A stretch of 6,871 nucleotides of DNA from Clostridia bacterium (GTDB lineage: Bacteria; Bacillota_A; Clostridia; Peptostreptococcales; JAAYPU01), in contig JAKSCF010000197.1 in the NCBI GenBank assembly GCA_022360735.1, positions 1-6,871 of the forward strand, in the 5' to 3' direction. Position 1 is the first letter of the stretch. Each line of letters starts with the position of its first letter. The position numbers and the translations under genes were made by a program. Of this stretch, positions 5,682 through 6,871 are shown piece by piece. The notes beneath the pieces were generated by a model. That model was given only the letters and a program-made list of their open reading frames with translations, was not told the DNA's origin and did not search any database.

Positions 5682-6867
5682 ATAACCCCGGAATAATTCC
5701 TTTAGTACAAATAACGAACATTCCAACTACAATGGTTCCAACGGTCATAGAAAAAGTTGTACCAATCACTGCCGGCCAATGTTTTGGTAATCTTTGTAAA
5801 ACAAAATCTGTCATTGCAGGACAAATAATACCTCCAAATATTGCTGCTAAAATGGCAACCGGTATACTACCACCATAAAACAATGCTATTCCCGGAGCAA
5901 CGCTGACCATTGAAGGAAATGAAGGAAACCACGCTCTTTCCATCCAATAGTCCCAATAAACATACATAGAAATTGCACCGGTAATAAATTCTGCCATAAG
6001 TAAAGTTGGTAAAATTCCTGAACCATACACAGGCAATTCGGGACATAGCACCCATGATATGAATAATCCTATTAACATACAAATACTGGCTATCTCATTT
6101 CCTGCGAAAACCGGTTCGGTAAAGTCTGCAAGTATTCTTTTAACATAAAATGCAGAAGGATGTATATGCTTGTATTCCTTTTTAGGTTCATTTTCAACAG
6201 GAGGTGTTACTTCAGGTAAGTGCATCCAAGGAAGCAATTTATATATTTCGAAACAAATTATAGCACCTGCCCACATTCCAAAGACACTTCCTGCTACACC
6301 TGGTATTCCGATATTTCCACATATATGCACCATAAACATTCTTGAGAGCGGCACACATACTATCACAGCAGCTATTGCACCTGTCAACAAATTTTTTAGA
6401 TTACCTCCATATACCAATATCGTCGCTGCCGGAACACTTACAAAAACAACAAATGTTGGAAACCATCCCCCATTAGCAAGATTCCACCCATATACTAAAT
6501 TAGATAAAATCAAACTAACCGTTGATGCACATAAAACCCACGGCCATAGCCCTGATCCATATGCGATACTAATGCCTTGATATTTTGAATTTCTTTTGTT
6601 AAGATAATGCGCAACTATACTTCCCGCAATAAGTCCTATTCCCGCAATATACGATTTAAAAAAGTTTGCCTCTGTCATATCTCCAAATATCCACATAATC
6701 CAATACATTATTTTGCCTTGTGCGGCACCTTGCTCCATTTCAAGATACGTTGGTATATAGCTTGATACCAACATGTTCTTTTGTAAATATGTCATCACAA
6801 CATATAAAACTGCTGAAAAAGCAATCATTCCAATAAACGCTCCGGTTGGTCTTTTTGTTTTATCCAT
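5680..6867 (-). CDS. Polytopic membrane protein with internal duplication, putative permease
   Basis: I do not recognise the family. The 395-residue product has roughly 10-11 hydrophobic segments (near 9-29, 68-89, 98-125, 136-155, 159-182, 187-212, 253-275, 285-305, 317-350, 368-388). A charged cytoplasmic-looking loop at about 214-248 (PPVENEPKKEYKH) separates two halves. The halves are homologous: GDMTE..F (62-69) matches ADFTE..F (247-254), YGSG 103 matches YGSG 281, WFPTF 135 matches WFPSF 313, and YGG 153 matches YGG 331. The YGSG-WFP and WFP-YGG spacings are identical (32 and 18 residues). This two-repeat layout is typical of secondary transporters. Being 64 bp ahead of a nitrilase-like hydrolase suggests it moves that enzyme's substrate or product. 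The ATG at 6867 is 4 bases from the window edge, so its ribosome binding site and any upstream extension cannot be seen. Confidence 0.85.
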   Translation of the reverse strand: MDKTKRPTGAFIGMIAFSAVLYVVMTYLQKNMLVSSYIPTYLEMEQGAAQGKIMYWIMWIFGDMTEANFFKSYIAGIGLIAGSIVAHYLNKRNSKYQGISIAYGSGLWPWVLCASTVSLILSNLVYGWNLANGGWFPTFVVFVSVPAATILVYGGNLKNLLTGAIAAVIVCVPLSRMFMVHICGNIGIPGVAGSVFGMWAGAIICFEIYKLLPWMHLPEVTPPVENEPKKEYKHIHPSAFYVKRILADFTEPVFAGNEIASICMLIGLFISWVLCPELPVYGSGILPTLLMAEFITGAISMYVYWDYWMERAWFPSFPSMVSVAPGIALFYGGSIPVAILAAIFGGIICPAMTDFVLQRLPKHWPAVIGTTFSMTVGTIVVGMFVICTKGIIPGL

Positions 6868-6871
6868 AATT

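Noticed and set aside
5350..6580. Plus-strand open frames (5350-5655, 5663-5878, 6170-6580) and a minus-strand frame (5867-6082)
   Set aside because: They overlap the hydrolase and permease genes in other frames. Their hydrophobic or proline-rich content reflects the antisense of membrane codons.

Overview
The window is low-GC DNA with AT-rich intergenic regions and strong AAAGGAG-type ribosome binding sites. It carries a T-box riboswitch and a CcpN-type regulator next to glycyl-tRNA synthetase. Together these point to a Firmicute, most likely an anaerobic clostridium-like member; this is inferred from gene content and style, not from a database match. All five protein genes lie on the minus strand, so transcription runs from high to low coordinates. 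I see no mobile element, CRISPR array, tRNA, rRNA or defence gene.

In transcription order from the right edge: (1) An unrecognised polytopic membrane protein (5680-6867) with a clear internal duplication. (2) After 64 bp, a nitrilase/amidase-superfamily hydrolase (4725-5615), followed by a strong intrinsic terminator (4628-4659). The two look like one operon for uptake and hydrolysis of a small amide, nitrile or carbamoyl compound; the substrate is unknown and the promoter is off the window. (3) A monocistronic-looking membrane sensor histidine kinase (2419-4344): extracellular jelly-roll-like domain, seven membrane helices, LytS/YehU-type kinase. It has its own promoter and a short leader with two adjacent hairpins, and no response regulator is visible. 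(4) A glycine T-box leader (2132-2341) and the glycyl-tRNA synthetase gene glyQS (635-2026), ending in a 17-bp-stem terminator. (5) A separately promoted CcpN-like HTH-CBS repressor (487 to beyond the left edge).

The synthetase/CcpN neighbourhood resembles Bacillus subtilis, where ccpN lies downstream of the glycyl-tRNA synthetase genes and is followed by the PPDK regulatory protein gene (established knowledge, from memory). That gene would be expected just left of the window.

The most notable observations are: two tandem copies of a CcpN-type operator motif, 21 bp apart, over the regulator's own promoter; the duplicated permease of unrecognised family paired with a nitrilase-like enzyme; and the double-hairpin leader of the kinase gene. 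Nothing here amounts to a demonstrably new system. The permease/hydrolase pair and the autoregulatory operator are the best leads.
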